64,000 nt of DNA from NCBI RefSeq assembly GCF_017357225.1, contig NZ_CP071604.1, positions 2,855,001 through 2,919,000 of the forward strand. Direction: 5' to 3'. The notes beneath the pieces were generated by a model. The model saw only the letters and a list, made by a program, of their open reading frames with translations, was not told where the DNA came from and ran no database searches. The stretch is from Rhizobium binae (lineage in GTDB: Bacteria; Pseudomonadota; Alphaproteobacteria; Rhizobiales; Rhizobiaceae). The first letter of the stretch is position 1; every line of letters begins with the position of its first letter. Position numbers and translations under genes: made by a program. Positions 25,037 to 32,702 of this stretch are shown in pieces.

Positions 25037-25813
25037 TCATCGCTCAAACAGATCCCGCCACTGTTTTTCGCCGATCAGGCAGTCCGTTGCCGGCTCCGTG
25101 CCGGCGATCGGCTGCACTGTCGCCGGCGCAGCCAGGCCGCTGATCTCCATCACCAGCTTGCGGCGCACGGCGACGGCGAAGTCCTCGATCTTGCGGACCG
25201 GCAGCACGAAGGCGCCGGGGCCGCCGATGACGCAGTCGGCATAATATTTGTCGAGCCCGTCAGGCGCATCGGAAGGCCGCAGCATGAGGGCGAGGCCGTT
25301 GATGACCATGCCGGATGCCACCGCCTGGTCGCGGACGGGCGTGACGGGATTGCCGGAATTATTCGGGCCGTCGCCGGAAACATCGATCACCTCCCGCCTG
25401 CCCCGGAAGGGGCTGGCGATGATCATGCTGACGCCCTGGGCAATCGCGGTGGAGATCGAGGTGCGCCGTTGCGTGGCGATCGGCCGGGCGTCGAGCTTGT
25501 CGGCAAAGGCGATCGCATCCTGCTGCGTCGCGATCACCTGCCAGTCGATCACCGAATCTTGGACGACATAGCCCGCCCATTCAAAATAGCTGATGGCAAT
25601 GCGGCCGGTGAGCCCGCCCTTCACCGCGTCGATGAATTCCTTGTGCTTGAGCGCCTCGACATAACCCTGGCGCTGAATGCCGAGCTCCTCGAAATCCATC
25701 GACCGCGACGTGTCGACGGCAAGCACCAGCGTCACGTCGACCTCGTTTGCCGCAGCCTGCGCCGTCGGCACGACACCGGAAAGACCCATGAGCACGGCAA
25801 GTGACGTCAGCAT
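25037..25813 (-). CDS. DUF1194 exported von Willebrand-type protein
   Basis: A protein of 258 residues with a signal peptide (cut near AQA-AANE) and a DUF1194 domain that has von Willebrand A features: the MIDAS-like DTSRSMD near residue 35, TSISTAIAQGVSMI, and VIDVSGDGPNNSG. The family is exported, widely found in rhizobia, and of unknown function; divalent metal binding is likely. The longer frame starts with TTG at 25819; ATG 25813 is preferred. Single-gene unit. Confidence 0.85.
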   Translation of the reverse strand: MLTSLAVLMGLSGVVPTAQAAANEVDVTLVLAVDTSRSMDFEELGIQRQGYVEALKHKEFIDAVKGGLTGRIAISYFEWAGYVVQDSVIDWQVIATQQDAIAFADKLDARPIATQRRTSISTAIAQGVSMIIASPFRGRREVIDVSGDGPNNSGNPVTPVRDQAVASGMVINGLALMLRPSDAPDGLDKYYADCVIGGPGAFVLPVRKIEDFAVAVRRKLVMEISGLAAPATVQPIAGTEPATDCLIGEKQWRDLFER

Positions 25814-25918
25814 CGGCAATATCCCCGCGCCGTTCCAAGCCGGCAGACTTTACCACAGCTTGATCGGGGCAGGATGCGCCGCCACGCGCAGGGCTTCAAT
25901 TTTCGGTGATGAAGTCGC

Positions 25919-26821
25919 TCAATGCAGCGGCAGCCACAACGGATTTTTCCATGCCTTCAGCGCATCGAGAAAAACCCGCAGGCGCAGGGGCAGGAAGCGG
26001 CGCGTGGGGTAAACGGCATGCACGAAGATTTCCGGGGACGACCAGTCCGGCAGCACGCGGATGAGCGCGCCGCTTCGGATCTGCTCGTCGCAATAAGTCG
26101 AAGGCAGGAGACCAATGCCGTGGCCACGATAGGTGAAGGCGCTGACCGCGGCGAAATCACGGCTCGATGCCGGCCCCGACACGCGCACGTCAACCGATTT
26201 GCGGCCGCTGATGAGATGCCATTCCGCTTCTCCGTTGCGCCCGTTCAGGAGCACGCATCGATGGTCCTTGAGGTCTTCGGGCTTCGTGGGAAGCGCCCTG
26301 CCCCTGAGATAGTCGGGCGCGGCGACCAGATAGCGCACGCTCTTGCCGAGCCGCTGCGCGACGATGGTGGAATCCTTGAGTTCGCCGAAGCGGATGCCGA
26401 GATCGATATTCTCCGCGACCAGATCGAGGAAGAGGTTGGTGACGAAGAGATCGACCTGGATCTCCGGATAGGCCTTCAGGAAATCGGAGATGAGTTCGTA
26501 GAAGACCTCCTGGCCGAAAATGACCGGCACCGAGATCTTCAACAGACCTTCCGGCTTTCTCTGCGTTTCGGTGAGCGCCTGCTCGGCGTCGATGAGATGG
26601 GCGAGTGGCTCGCTGCACCTGTCGTAATAGGCCCGCCCCTGCGCGGTGAGGCTGAGCTTGCGGGTCGTGCGCTGGATCAGCGTCACGCCGAGCTGCTCTT
26701 CGAGCGATGTCACCTTGCGGCTGACGGTCGAGACAGGCATCCCGAGCGAATGGGCAGCGCGGCTGAAGCTGCCATACTGCGCCACCTTGACGAAAACGAC
26801 GATGTCGTTGAGATCGGCCAT
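25919..26821 (-). CDS. LysR-family regulator, divergent from SDR/RidA operon
   Basis: A 300-residue LysR protein: helix-turn-helix in FVKVAQYGSFSRAAHSLGMP and STVSRKVTSLEEQLG, then the sensor domain with GLLKISVPVIFGQEVFYELI. An upstream in-frame start exists at 26845; ATG 26821 gives the standard MADLNDI beginning. It is divergent from the SDR gene (186-base gap), the classical arrangement in which LysR controls the opposite operon. The inducer is unknown. Confidence 0.92.
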   Translation of the reverse strand: MADLNDIVVFVKVAQYGSFSRAAHSLGMPVSTVSRKVTSLEEQLGVTLIQRTTRKLSLTAQGRAYYDRCSEPLAHLIDAEQALTETQRKPEGLLKISVPVIFGQEVFYELISDFLKAYPEIQVDLFVTNLFLDLVAENIDLGIRFGELKDSTIVAQRLGKSVRYLVAAPDYLRGRALPTKPEDLKDHRCVLLNGRNGEAEWHLISGRKSVDVRVSGPASSRDFAAVSAFTYRGHGIGLLPSTYCDEQIRSGALIRVLPDWSSPEIFVHAVYPTRRFLPLRLRVFLDALKAWKNPLWLPLH

Positions 26822-27007
26822 GCCGCTATTTTTGCACTGATGCAAAAGAGAATCCAGATATTTCCATCTAATCGGGCAATCAGGTTTTCGCCATATTCAC
26901 CTTGCGAAAACAACCAGCAACCCGATGGCGGCGCGATCGCGGCGGCCCCATCGCGAGCAACCCGCCTTGCCAGGCCTGCGTTGCCCGACCAGATTATGGA
27001 GTTCAAC

Positions 27008-27733
27008 ATGACCAGGCAAAAGACTGTCATCGTCACGGGCGCCTCGCAGGGTATTGGTGCAGGCCTCGTCAATGCCTTCGTCGAGCGCGGCTATAATGTC
27101 GTCGCCACCTCGCGTCAGGTCAGCGCCTCGGATGCCTTTCAGGCTTCAGACAGGCTGGCGCTTGTCGACGGCGACATCGGTGATCCCTGTACCGCGGCGC
27201 GCGTTGCTAAAACCGCGATCGATCGTTTCGGCTCGATCGACGCGCTCGTCAACAACGCCGGCATCTTCCTCACTAAACCCTTCATCGATTACACGATGAC
27301 GGATTTCCGCAAGCTCTCCTCGACCAACCTCGAAGGCTTCATTCACCTGACCCAGCATGTCATCCGTCAGATGCTGGCCCAGAAGACGGGCGGCAGCGTC
27401 GTCAGCATCACCACACCGCTGATCGACCATCCGATCGCCGGCTTCTCCGCCTCCGTTTCGATGATGACGAAAGGCGGTATCGACGCGATCTCCAAGAACC
27501 TTGCGATGGAATATGCAAGTGAGGGAATCCGCGTCAACACTGTCGCCCCCGGCGTCGTCGACACGCCCCTGCACAAGGATAATCCAAAAGATTTCCTGAG
27601 GACGCTGTCGCCGATGGCAGGCATTTCGAATGTCGATGAAATCGTCGACGCAGTGGTCTTCCTCACTGAAGCTCCGCGCGTCACCGGGGAGGTGCTGCAC
27701 GTCGATGGCGGCGCACATCTGGGCAAATGGTAA
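27008..27733 (+). CDS. SDR-family oxidoreductase lacking the catalytic Tyr
   Basis: A 241-residue Rossmann-fold short-chain dehydrogenase. Cofactor motif TGASQGIG and NNAG are present, as is the C-terminal VTGEVLHVDGGAHLG. In the active-site segment the usual YxxxK reads SMMTK (FSASVSMMTKGG), so Ser replaces the catalytic Tyr while Lys is kept. The protein may be an inactive or altered SDR, or use another donor. It overlaps the RidA-like gene by 7 bases, so they form an operon probably controlled by the divergent LysR. Confidence 0.88.
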   Translation: MTRQKTVIVTGASQGIGAGLVNAFVERGYNVVATSRQVSASDAFQASDRLALVDGDIGDPCTAARVAKTAIDRFGSIDALVNNAGIFLTKPFIDYTMTDFRKLSSTNLEGFIHLTQHVIRQMLAQKTGGSVVSITTPLIDHPIAGFSASVSMMTKGGIDAISKNLAMEYASEGIRVNTVAPGVVDTPLHKDNPKDFLRTLSPMAGISNVDEIVDAVVFLTEAPRVTGEVLHVDGGAHLGKW

Positions 27734-28215
27734 ACCGTGAGAATGCGCAGGCAGCCGGCGCGGAACATCGGCTGCAGGAACTCGGCATCACCCTTCCCCC
27801 GCCGCCGACACCCTTCGGGACCTATGTCGAGGCGATGAGAACCGGCAATCTGGTCTTCTTCAGCGGCATGCTGCCGGTTGTCGGCCACGAGCCCCGCTAT
27901 ATCGGTCGTGTCGGCGGCGCGCTGACATCGGATGACGGCCGCAGCGCAGCCGAGACGGCGACGCTGAGCGCGCTTTCCGCTGCCCGGGATTGCCTCGGTT
28001 CGCTGGACAGGGTCGTGAGGGTCGTCAAGCTCGGCGTCTACATCGCCACCGAAGGCGATTTCCGCGATCATCCCAGGGTCGCCGACGGCGCGTCCGAACT
28101 GCTGCTTGCGGTTTTCGGCGACGAAAAGCTATCCGGCCGCGTCGTCCTCGGCGTCGCCAGCCTGCCCCTCGGCATGCCGGTCGAGATCGAACTCGTGATC
28201 GAAGTCGCGGATTGA
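27727..28215 (+). CDS. RidA/YjgF-family protein without the deaminase Arg
   Basis: A 162-residue member of the YjgF/YER057c/UK114 family (LVFFSGMLPVVG, AARDCLGSLDRVVRVVKLGV, and SLPLGMPVEIELVIEV). Classical RidA has Arg in the ARLP segment that holds the imine substrate's carboxylate; here the segment is ASLP, so 2-iminobutanoate deaminase activity is doubtful and it fits one of the other Rid groups. Start codon overlaps the SDR gene's end. Possible role in a catabolic pathway with the SDR. A stem follows 7 bases after the stop. Confidence 0.85.
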   Translation: MVNRENAQAAGAEHRLQELGITLPPPPTPFGTYVEAMRTGNLVFFSGMLPVVGHEPRYIGRVGGALTSDDGRSAAETATLSALSAARDCLGSLDRVVRVVKLGVYIATEGDFRDHPRVADGASELLLAVFGDEKLSGRVVLGVASLPLGMPVEIELVIEVAD

Positions 28216-28221
28216 ATGGTC

Positions 28222-28250
28222 AGGGCGCGCCTCTCGGCGCGCCCTGCATT
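28222..28250 (+). terminator. Hairpin after the SDR/RidA operon
   Basis: AGGGCGCGC (28222-28230) and GCGCGCCCT (28237-28245) make a perfect 9-bp stem with a 6-nt loop. The convergent gene ends at 28268, so the stem may end both transcripts; the T-tract is weak. Confidence 0.55.
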
Positions 28251-28267
28251 CTTGCCCTCGCCTGCGC

Positions 28268-28807
28268 TCAGCCTGCCGCCAACAAGAGCACATAGGCAAT
28301 GACACTCACCATCAGCCCGCGAAAGGCGAAGGTGACGCAGCGGTATTTGTTGCGGGCTATGGCGGAGAGGATGTTGGCGTTTTCGAGATACTGGTCGAAC
28401 AGATAGCGCTCGTCGCGGCGAAGAGCCGCGTCGAAAAACATGTCGCGATGCTTCGGCCAGGCGCCCCAGAACAGCGAGGTGGACGTGCCGAGATGCCGCG
28501 GCAGCACGACGAGAATCGCCGACAGGATCGAAAAGACCGAGGCTGCGGCAAGCAGGCCGGAGAAGAGCACGCTGCCCGAGGTGCCGCCGGTATAGCGCGC
28601 TAGGCTGAAGACCGCCCTCACCTCGCTGGAGCTGACCAAAAAGGCGAGCATAAAAGTAAAGATATAGGCGGCCTTCTGATCGGAAATCTTGATCTGATCA
28701 TAAAATATGTCGTTGATTTTCTTGATGTGGTCGAAATACTCGGCGCTGACGTCTCCGCTCGACGGCCTGCTCAGCATAACCTCCGTGGCACTTTCGAATT
28801 CGCTCAC
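28268..28807 (-). CDS. Pycsar-effector-like (PycTM/DUF5706-type) membrane protein
   Basis: A 179-residue protein with two or three membrane helices. Its N-terminal soluble segment ends in KKINDIFYDQIKISDQKAAY, a pattern matching the K-x-N-x-x-x-x-D-x-K-A signature of DUF5706, the family renamed as the Pycsar transmembrane effector. Helices follow at about 50-66, 83-101 and 160-178. The start is GTG 28807 with GGAG 9 bases ahead. In Pycsar defence such proteins disrupt the membrane when bound by cyclic pyrimidine nucleotides. A class III cyclase lies about 4 kb away on the other strand. The family assignment is by eye; antiphage function is not shown. Confidence 0.6.
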   Translation of the reverse strand: MSEFESATEVMLSRPSSGDVSAEYFDHIKKINDIFYDQIKISDQKAAYIFTFMLAFLVSSSEVRAVFSLARYTGGTSGSVLFSGLLAAASVFSILSAILVVLPRHLGTSTSLFWGAWPKHRDMFFDAALRRDERYLFDQYLENANILSAIARNKYRCVTFAFRGLMVSVIAYVLLLAAG

Positions 28808-28823
28808 CTGAATACTCCACCCT

Positions 28824-28851
28824 CAAAGTGTTTCCCTGATAGTACACTTTG
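28824..28851. promoter_or_regulatory. Inverted repeat CAAAGTGT-N12-ACACTTTG
   Basis: Perfect 8-bp arms at 28824-28831 and 28844-28851 lie in the 127-base gap between two divergent genes, 17 bases from the effector-like gene's start. A position between divergent promoters suggests an operator. Its cognate regulator is not known. Confidence 0.5.
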
Positions 28852-28934
28852 GAACGAAAGCAAGAACACGTGTGCAACATGCTTGACTTTTCCACTCTAC
28901 ACGGACAAAGGGGAAGCGGGTATGGGGCGGAGTC

Positions 28935-31900
28935 ATGCGCGGTTATTCCAATAACATCTGTCGCGTCGGGGTGGCGCTGGCGTTTGCAGTGCCCGGCTTC
29001 GGGCTGCCGGCGATGGCCGATCCCGTGCCGCGCGCAACGCCGGTCGCCGGCTCCGTCATCGCCCGCAAGACCGGCGAGGAGGTCCGCTTCATCGACGTGT
29101 CGGACTGGCGCGTCGTCGATATCAACCAGGATCTTCTGACCGGCGACGTGCTGCGCACCAATGCCAACGGCCAGCTAGCCATCGTCTTTTCCGATCACAC
29201 CCAGGTCCGCCTCGGCCGCAATTCCTCGCTGCAGGTCAAGAAGATGGCGGCGAGCGGCGATACCGTCCTTAGCCTGCAGTCCGGCACCATCTGGGCGCGC
29301 GCCGAGCGCGGCGGCCAGGGCCTGACGGTCGAGACGCCTGCGGCCGCAGCCGCCATCCGCGGCACGGACTGGACGATGACCGTCGAGGGCGCCAAGACCT
29401 CGATGATCGTGCTGGAAGGCCGCGTGGCGCTCTCCAATCCGCAGGGCAGCGTCGAGGTGAGCGAAGGCGAAGGGGCCGTCGCCACCATCGGCCAGGCGCC
29501 GACCAAGATCATCAGCGTCAATCCCGACGACCGCGAACAGATGCTGTTCTATCTGGACCTGCGCGACGGCTTCGACCTGATGCCGACATCGCCGCTGCGG
29601 GCCGACCGCATGGCCGCGGAGCGCCGCCGCCTTCTGGCGCTGCCGCCGGAGCGGCGCACGACCGAAGACTGGCTGGAGCTTGCCGAAGTGCAGAGCGCCT
29701 TCGACGGCCGCCAGGCCGCGGCCGCAGCCTTGCAGAATATTCGCGGCCGCAAGCTGACGGTGGCCCAGCAGGCGCGCGTCGATCTAATCGACGCCACGAT
29801 CGCCGGGTCGGAGAAGCGCTATTCCGATGCCGCCAGGCTCTTCCAGAAGGCCCTGCCGCATCTCGACCCGACACGCCGCAACATGGCGCAATTCGGCGGC
29901 TATTTCGCTCGTTCGCTCGCCGACCCCGCCCATGCCGAACAGCCGCCGGCCAACACCACCGGCCCCTATGGCGCGATCATGGAGGCCTATACGACGGGCT
30001 TCCTGAAGAACCCGCGCGCAGCGATCGAGATCATCAAAAAGGCGGAACAGCGCTATCCCGACGATCCGACCCTGCCGGCGATCCGCGCCCAGCTGGCCGA
30101 GCTCACCGATGACCGCGAGCAGATGAAGGAAGCGATAGAGCGCTCGCTGTCGCTCGACCCCGATCATCCGATGGCGCTGTCGGCCCGCGCTGGCTACCGG
30201 GCGACCTATGAAAGCGATATCAACGGCGCGCTCGCGGACCTGAACCGCGCCATCGCGCTTGCCCCCGGCGCATCGGGCACGCTGAATTCACTCGGCCTGC
30301 TGCAAAGTTCTCGCGATGCCAATGGCGAAGCGGAAAAAGCCTTCAAGAAGGCGATCGAGCTCGATCCGCAGGACCCGCTGCTGCGTGCAAACCTGGCCAT
30401 CCTCTATCTCGACCAAGGGCGGATGAAGGAAGCCAAGCGCGAGATCGAGACGGCGATCGCCCTCGATCCATCATTCGATATCGCCTTGCTCGCCCGCGGC
30501 CGCTACTACCTGCAAACCGGCGAGCGCGAAAAGGCGCTGCAGGACCTGCTGGCCGCCAGCACCGCCAATCCCGGGCATTCGCAGTCGCAGTTGATGCTCG
30601 CCGCCGCTCACTACGAAAAGGGCGACCGCATCCCGTCCCAGCAGGCGCTCGACAATGCCGACCGGCTCGATGACAACGATCCGGCAATCTCAGCCTTCCG
30701 CACAGCGGTCGATATCGACGATTACGACGCCGACGGCGCGATCCGCAACGCCCAGGAATATCTGCGCCGCTCGCGCGCGCGCGGCGGTGATTACAGTTCG
30801 CTCGGCGCCAATGCGAGCGCCGGCTCGACACTCAACAACGCCTTCCGCCTGCAAGGCCTGGATGCCTGGGGCCGCTATTACGGCGATGCCGTCTTCGATC
30901 CCTTCAAGGGCACCGGTTATATCGACCAGGCGATCAAGGGCAGCATCTTTCCTTTCGTCAACGCAACGAGCTTCAGCGACGACAATATCATCCAGTACCG
31001 CGGCAACGCGTCGAGCTACTCCTCCTTCATCCAGGGCCTGCTGCTCTCACCGCACATGCTCTCCGGCCGTTCGCGCTCGGCGTCGCTGTTCGACGTGCCC
31101 TTCATCGAAGGCTCGCTCGGCGGCGGCATCAACAGCGTCGACGGCCATACGCGCCGCATTGGCGAGGCCGAAATCCAGGGTTATTCGAATGCGACGATCC
31201 CGATCAGTTTCTACGGCAACCTGACCTGGGAAGAGCTGGCGCTGGACGGTGACTACCGGGACTTCGGCGGATACGCGCTGGACAAAAAACTGCTCGCGGG
31301 CAACGCTTATCTGACGGCCACGCTGACGCCGGATGACCGTATCGTCAGTTTCATCAATCATGGCAAAGCCTACGGGCCGCTGAATGCTCTGACGACAAGC
31401 ACCGCATTGACGGACCGGCTGAATGAAGAATTCTTTCTGCCGTTCTTCGGCGGTGTAATACCGACGTTGGATCTACCTCTCTATCAAAACAGATATGATG
31501 AGGGCGAGACGACGATTGGCGGCATCGGCTGGAGCCACACTTTCGGGTATCGGAATGTGCTCAATACCGCCCTCCTCTATTCCGAAGGAAAAGCGAAAAG
31601 CGTTTTCGACCAGACGTTTGATGCCTCCGAGCTGACCGGCGTTCCCCCTCCAGATCTTTTTCCCTTCATGGAAACGAGCCTGGAGAGTTCCTCCAAAACC
31701 TACATAGCCGCGATCAGCCACAGCATCGGCGATGACACGCTGACCTGGCGATACGGTATCGAAGGCGGATGGACCGATAGCAGCAACAAGACGACGATTC
31801 ATCTCGATGACATTTTGGGTTTGGTGGGGGAGCGGACATTTGGCCCGGACGACGAGAGCAGCCGCGTCAATATCGGCCGCGCCTATATCGACCTCCTTCA

Positions 31901-32702
31901 TGAGATCACGCCTGCTCTGAAGGGTGAATACGCACTGTTCGCCACGCGCCTGGAAGGCGACGGCACGGATGTCAGCCGGCTTGAACCCCGTTTCGGCATT
32001 GCCTGGCAGCCTGTGCAAAATCAGTGGCTGCGCGCCGCCTTCATGCGCCAGGGCCTCGACACGGGCGTACCATCACTGGCACCGATCGGCATCCTTGGCC
32101 TGCAGGCCAACCAGTTCTCGGTCGGAGCAGAGGGTTACGCGGATACTGTTGCCCTGCAATGGGATGCCGAGTGGACGGACCGCTTCTTCACGTCGGTCGA
32201 ATATCAGCATCAGGAACTGCACGATTTCTCGATTGGTCTGCCGGTCACCGGCCTCGCGCTCGTCGACAGCCAGACTTACGGGCGCGGCACCATCGACCGC
32301 GCCGCCGTTACGGCCAACTTTGCTCTGGGGTCCGGCTTCGGCCTCTCGGCGACCTATGCCTACATGGATTCCGAGAACAAGGATCCGACGACCTTCAACT
32401 ACCACGGCGATCTGCCTTTCATTCCGCAAAATTCCGGCCAGATCGCGCTGACCTGGGTCAATGAAGCCAAGGTCAAAGCCACTGTTGCTGCAAACTATAT
32501 CGGCGAGCGCTCCGGCGATCTGGTTGGCACGAAACTCGACGATTACTGGAGTCTGGACGCCCATCTCATCTGGGAGCCCTTCGACAAGCGAATCGCGCTC
32601 GAGGCTGCCGCCTACAATCTGCTCGACGAAGATTTTGAGGTTCTGCCCGACACCCCCGGCTGGGGCCGCGCCTTCAAGGGCACGCTCAAAGTCCGCTTCT
32701 GA
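28935..32702 (+). CDS. FecR-domain / TPR / outer-membrane beta-barrel protein
   Basis: A 1255-residue exported protein. Signal peptide to about residue 28 (ends AMA-DPVP); FecR-like beta domain about 35-190 (GDVLRTNANGQLAIVFSD, TPAAAAAIRGTDWTM); TPR superhelix about 240-620 (repeated A-x-x-x-A-x-x-L-D-P patterns such as AFKKAIELDPQDPLLRANLA); a predicted beta-barrel about 680-1255 ending in Phe (GTLKVRF), the usual outer-membrane C-terminal signature. The layout recalls TPR-barrel exporters (BcsC, PgaA) with a FecR domain added. It overlaps the CHASE2 cyclase gene (TGATG), so the two products are made together and may form a sensor across the envelope. Start ATG 28935 with GGGGCGGAG ahead. 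Confidence 0.85.
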   Translation: MRGYSNNICRVGVALAFAVPGFGLPAMADPVPRATPVAGSVIARKTGEEVRFIDVSDWRVVDINQDLLTGDVLRTNANGQLAIVFSDHTQVRLGRNSSLQVKKMAASGDTVLSLQSGTIWARAERGGQGLTVETPAAAAAIRGTDWTMTVEGAKTSMIVLEGRVALSNPQGSVEVSEGEGAVATIGQAPTKIISVNPDDREQMLFYLDLRDGFDLMPTSPLRADRMAAERRRLLALPPERRTTEDWLELAEVQSAFDGRQAAAAALQNIRGRKLTVAQQARVDLIDATIAGSEKRYSDAARLFQKALPHLDPTRRNMAQFGGYFARSLADPAHAEQPPANTTGPYGAIMEAYTTGFLKNPRAAIEIIKKAEQRYPDDPTLPAIRAQLAELTDDREQMKEAIERSLSLDPDHPMALSARAGYRATYESDINGALADLNRAIALAPGASGTLNSLGLLQSSRDANGEAEKAFKKAIELDPQDPLLRANLAILYLDQGRMKEAKREIETAIALDPSFDIALLARGRYYLQTGEREKALQDLLAASTANPGHSQSQLMLAAAHYEKGDRIPSQQALDNADRLDDNDPAISAFRTAVDIDDYDADGAIRNAQEYLRRSRARGGDYSSLGANASAGSTLNNAFRLQGLDAWGRYYGDAVFDPFKGTGYIDQAIKGSIFPFVNATSFSDDNIIQYRGNASSYSSFIQGLLLSPHMLSGRSRSASLFDVPFIEGSLGGGINSVDGHTRRIGEAEIQGYSNATIPISFYGNLTWEELALDGDYRDFGGYALDKKLLAGNAYLTATLTPDDRIVSFINHGKAYGPLNALTTSTALTDRLNEEFFLPFFGGVIPTLDLPLYQNRYDEGETTIGGIGWSHTFGYRNVLNTALLYSEGKAKSVFDQTFDASELTGVPPPDLFPFMETSLESSSKTYIAAISHSIGDDTLTWRYGIEGGWTDSSNKTTIHLDDILGLVGERTFGPDDESSRVNIGRAYIDLLHEITPALKGEYALFATRLEGDGTDVSRLEPRFGIAWQPVQNQWLRAAFMRQGLDTGVPSLAPIGILGLQANQFSVGAEGYADTVALQWDAEWTDRFFTSVEYQHQELHDFSIGLPVTGLALVDSQTYGRGTIDRAAVTANFALGSGFGLSATYAYMDSENKDPTTFNYHGDLPFIPQNSGQIALTWVNEAKVKATVAANYIGERSGDLVGTKLDDYWSLDAHLIWEPFDKRIALEAAAYNLLDEDFEVLPDTPGWGRAFKGTLKVRF

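Noticed and set aside
24891-25804. Plus-strand frames across the DUF1194 gene and its downstream gap
   Set aside because: Shadow frames; the minus strand carries vWA-type motifs and signal peptide.
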